NCBI GenBank assembly: GCA_036381495.1
Contig: DASVCS010000059.1
Coordinates: forward strand, 62,001-126,000
Direction of reading: 5' to 3'
Length of the DNA stretch: 64,000 nucleotides
Source of the DNA: DASVCS01 sp036381495
GTDB lineage: Bacteria > Gemmatimonadota > Gemmatimonadetes > Longimicrobiales > RSA9
The notes beneath the pieces are model-generated. The model was not told the DNA's origin and ran no database searches. It saw nothing but the letters and a program-made list of their open reading frames with translations. This document shows, piece after piece, positions 62,518 to 64,000 of the stretch. Both the position numbers and the translations under genes were made by a program. How positions within the stretch are numbered: position 1 is the first letter of the stretch; every line of letters starts with the position of its first letter.

Positions 62518-63435
62518 GTGTCGAACAACGGCATTCGAGCAACTCCATTGCGGCCTTTTCAGACGACGCGTGCCGGTGTGGCCGGCACGCTCCTCGCGCT
62601 CGCGGTCGCCGCGGTCTGCATCCGGCTGGGCGTGTGGCAGCTCGACCGGCGCGAGCAGCGCGTGGCGCGGAACCAGATCCTCGCCGAGCGGTTGGCCGCG
62701 CCGCCGCTCGAGCTGACCACCGCCCGCATCGATACGGCCGGGCTGCTCTACCGCGCCGTGACTGCGCGGGGGGAATACGACGAAGCCCGTTCGATTCTCC
62801 GGGCCGGTCCCAGCTACCAGGGCGCGCCGGGCGTCCACGTCTACACGCCGCTGCGGTTGGTGGACGGCGGCACGGTCCTCGTGAACCGCGGTTGGCTCCC
62901 CGCGGTCGATCCGGCGGCCGTGGACCTGGACGAGATCCGCGAGCCCGGCACGGTCACGGTACGCGGGTTCGTGCTTGCGATCCCCGGGGCGGAGCGGGGC
63001 GAAGGTGACGCGGTCCCGGCGTCGCCGGCCGCCACCTCCTCCGGCGCGGATGCGGCGGGCGGAACCGGCGCGCGCGAGCGCGGGGCCCTTCCCGCGCTCC
63101 GCGTGGAGCGGCAGACCGCCGCGCTCCGCGTCGACCCGCAGCCGCCCGCGGATGCCGCCGAGGACGCCGGCTTCCAGCGCGTCTGGTACCGGCTCGACTT
63201 CGCGGCGATCCGCCGGCAATTGCCGTATTCCGTACCGGACTTCTACATCCAGGCGCTCCCCGACAGCGCGGCGCCGCGCTACCCGGTGCGGCTGCCCCCA
63301 CCCGCCATGGACAACGGGCCGCACCTCGGCTACGCGATCCAGTGGTTCAGCTTCGCGGCCATCGCGTTGATCGGCTGGATCACGCTGGCCGTACGGCAGG
63401 GCGAGGTACGGCGGGCGCGTACGACTCCGAAGTGA
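62518..63435 (+). CDS. SURF1-family cytochrome oxidase assembly protein
   Basis: 305 residues with GTG 62518 as start (no ATG fits; TTG 62548 is an alternative). The N-terminal membrane segment VAGTLLALAVAAVCIRLGVWQL leads into the diagnostic LGVWQLDRREQ(K/R). C-terminal LPPPAMDNGPHLGYAIQWFSFAAIALIGWITLAV is the second membrane segment with the family's N-G-P-H-L-x-Y-A-x-Q-W-F motif. SURF1 helps insert heme a3 and copper in cytochrome c oxidase. Residues 160-190 hold a Gly/Ala/Ser-rich insert (AERGEGDAVPASPAATSS) not typical of the family. No cox genes are in the window. Confidence 0.9.
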   Translation: MSNNGIRATPLRPFQTTRAGVAGTLLALAVAAVCIRLGVWQLDRREQRVARNQILAERLAAPPLELTTARIDTAGLLYRAVTARGEYDEARSILRAGPSYQGAPGVHVYTPLRLVDGGTVLVNRGWLPAVDPAAVDLDEIREPGTVTVRGFVLAIPGAERGEGDAVPASPAATSSGADAAGGTGARERGALPALRVERQTAALRVDPQPPADAAEDAGFQRVWYRLDFAAIRRQLPYSVPDFYIQALPDSAAPRYPVRLPPPAMDNGPHLGYAIQWFSFAAIALIGWITLAVRQGEVRRARTTPK

Positions 63436-63455
63436 CGCGACGACCGCTCTGAGCG
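63417..63455 (-). repeat. Dispersed repeat C, half copy 6
   Basis: CGACTCCGAAGTGACGCGAC followed by GACCGCT, at the end of SURF1; it matches the left half of copies 1 and 5 in inverse orientation. Confidence 0.5.
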
Positions 63456-63833
63456 GAACCGGAGCTGCACGCCGGCCTGCGCCTCGGGGCCTACCGCCTG
63501 CTCCGCCGGCGACGAGAAGTCCTCCCATCTCCCCGATGCCCGCGACGTTGCCGTCGACGTCCGCGGGCGCTCGGACCGGCGGCTCCTCGTAGGAGCCGGC
63601 GCCCCGGTAGCGACGGGACACGATACGTGGCGTGCGCCGCATCCGTCGGGCGCTGAAACAGGCGAGAACGGTCCGAACGCAGGGTGGCAGGGTTACGGAA
63701 GGAGTGCGGATGAGATTCGGGCCGCGCGCGGCAAACACCGCACGCGGCCCGATCTCCATTCAGTCCCCGCCCACCCGCCTGCGGCGGGCGGTGGCGTGCG
63801 CGGCCCCGTACGGGGCGCCGCGCACGCGCCGCT
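63456..63833. other. Spacer between convergent SURF1 and SusD-like genes
   Basis: No gene. Holds two hairpins: 63717-63752, and 63792-63829 (GCGTGCGCGGC / GCCGCGCACGC), likely terminators. Confidence 0.5.
63717..63752. terminator. Hairpin between SURF1 and the SusD-like gene
   Basis: TCGGGCCGCG (63717-63726) and CGCGGCCCGA (63743-63752) form a 10-bp perfect stem without a T-tract. Confidence 0.45.
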
Positions 63834-64000
63834 TCACTGCGTCGTCAGCGGCTGACAGGGCACCGACAGCCCGCGCGCGGAGCACTCGTCGGCCGGCACG
63901 AGCATGTTCTCGAACACCTGATCGCCGTCGCGGTCGATCGGCAGGGTGTCGAGCCGGTCGTAGCGCCGGGCATCGATCCACCGGGTCCCCTGGCTCCACA
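63834..64000 (-). CDS. SusD/RagB-like outer-membrane lipoprotein, C-terminus only
   Basis: Last 55 or so residues of a minus-strand gene that begins beyond base 64000 (TRWIDARRYDRLDTLPIDRD, then VFENMLVPADECSARGL, ending QPLTTQ). The pattern G-x-R-W-x-D-x-R-R followed by a closing P-x-x-E-C block resembles SusD/RagB proteins, which pair with TonB-dependent receptors to bind nutrients at the cell surface. The N-terminus, signal and TPR core are outside the window. Confidence 0.65.
   Translation of the reverse strand, partial: WSQGTRWIDARRYDRLDTLPIDRDGDQVFENMLVPADECSARGLSVPCQPLTTQ

Noticed and set aside
62362..63759. 465-codon minus-strand frame over SURF1
   Set aside because: Shadow of SURF1, which has both family membrane segments and the N-G-P-H-L-x-Y-A-x-Q-W-F motif on the plus strand.
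63760..63999. 79-codon minus-strand frame at the right edge
   Set aside because: A different minus frame (stop at 63834) shows the SusD-like C-terminus; this one is its shadow.

Overview
The window comes from a very GC-rich bacterial chromosome. It is dense in secreted lipoproteins: beta-propellers, Ig-like (BIG2) proteins, BNR/Asp-box, LVIVD and delta-60 repeat proteins. It also has a C-terminal piece of a SusD/RagB-like protein at the right edge, a Ser/Thr kinase-TPR protein divergent from an ECF sigma factor, and a SURF1 homologue. This mix fits Gemmatimonadota or a close neighbour; that placement is inference, because no rRNA or other marker lies in the window.

Layout. 1-3000: minus-strand GAF sensor (cut by the left edge) and a PLP-dependent decarboxylase with an unusual C-terminal extension. 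3.4-6.1 kb: lon protease with an acidic insertion. 6.1-11.4 kb: a BIG2 lipoprotein, an alpha/beta hydrolase, a short degenerate type I-E-like CRISPR array without cas genes, and two paralogous 6-bladed propeller lipoproteins. 11.39-12.5 kb: a REP-associated tyrosine transposase (RAYT) gene bounded by 32-bp inverted repeats. 12.5-15.4 kb: a minus-strand RiPP-like cluster (PqqD-like protein, 58-residue precursor, radical SAM/SPASM enzyme, TolB-like lipoprotein). 15.8-21.4 kb: a DUF6916-like gene, a GNAT gene, three tandem tail-collar (microcystin-dependent-protein-like) genes and a large beta-helix lipoprotein. 22.0-24.2 kb: TPP riboswitch, terminator and thiC. 24.3-31 kb: a membrane molybdopterin oxidoreductase, a ZIP transporter, msrB with a truncated msrA, a marR gene with an apparently leaderless promoter, an outer-membrane barrel, doxX and a pirin fragment. 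31-43 kb: BNR, TPR, M50, Fic, LVIVD/DUF305 and ArsR/AHSA1 genes separated by repeat-filled spacers. 43-45 kb: a methyltransferase and a divergent TetR gene sharing a palindromic operator. 45.4-56.8 kb: kinase-TPR, ECF sigma factor, delta-60 lipoprotein, duplicated esterases and a TolB lipoprotein. 56.9-64 kb: a glutamate-synthase-like FMN enzyme, a membrane protein, a 236-bp miniature version of the RAYT element, an SDR, SURF1 and the SusD-like fragment.

How it fits together. The most striking regulatory signal is a bipartite motif, TGTCCA, 15 bp, GTCGCC. It lies in front of all four lipoprotein genes that follow the ECF sigma gene (49.6, 53.7, 54.9 and 55.25 kb) and probably defines a small local regulon of that sigma factor. 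The RiPP cluster has the leader signature of lasso-type precursors but carries a radical SAM enzyme in place of the lasso protease and cyclase. Several families of dispersed intergenic repeats sit at gene 3' ends: the RAYT-linked inverted repeats, a 75-100-bp family C, and a 230-270-bp family B. The RAYT repeats sit precisely between convergent stop codons at two loci.
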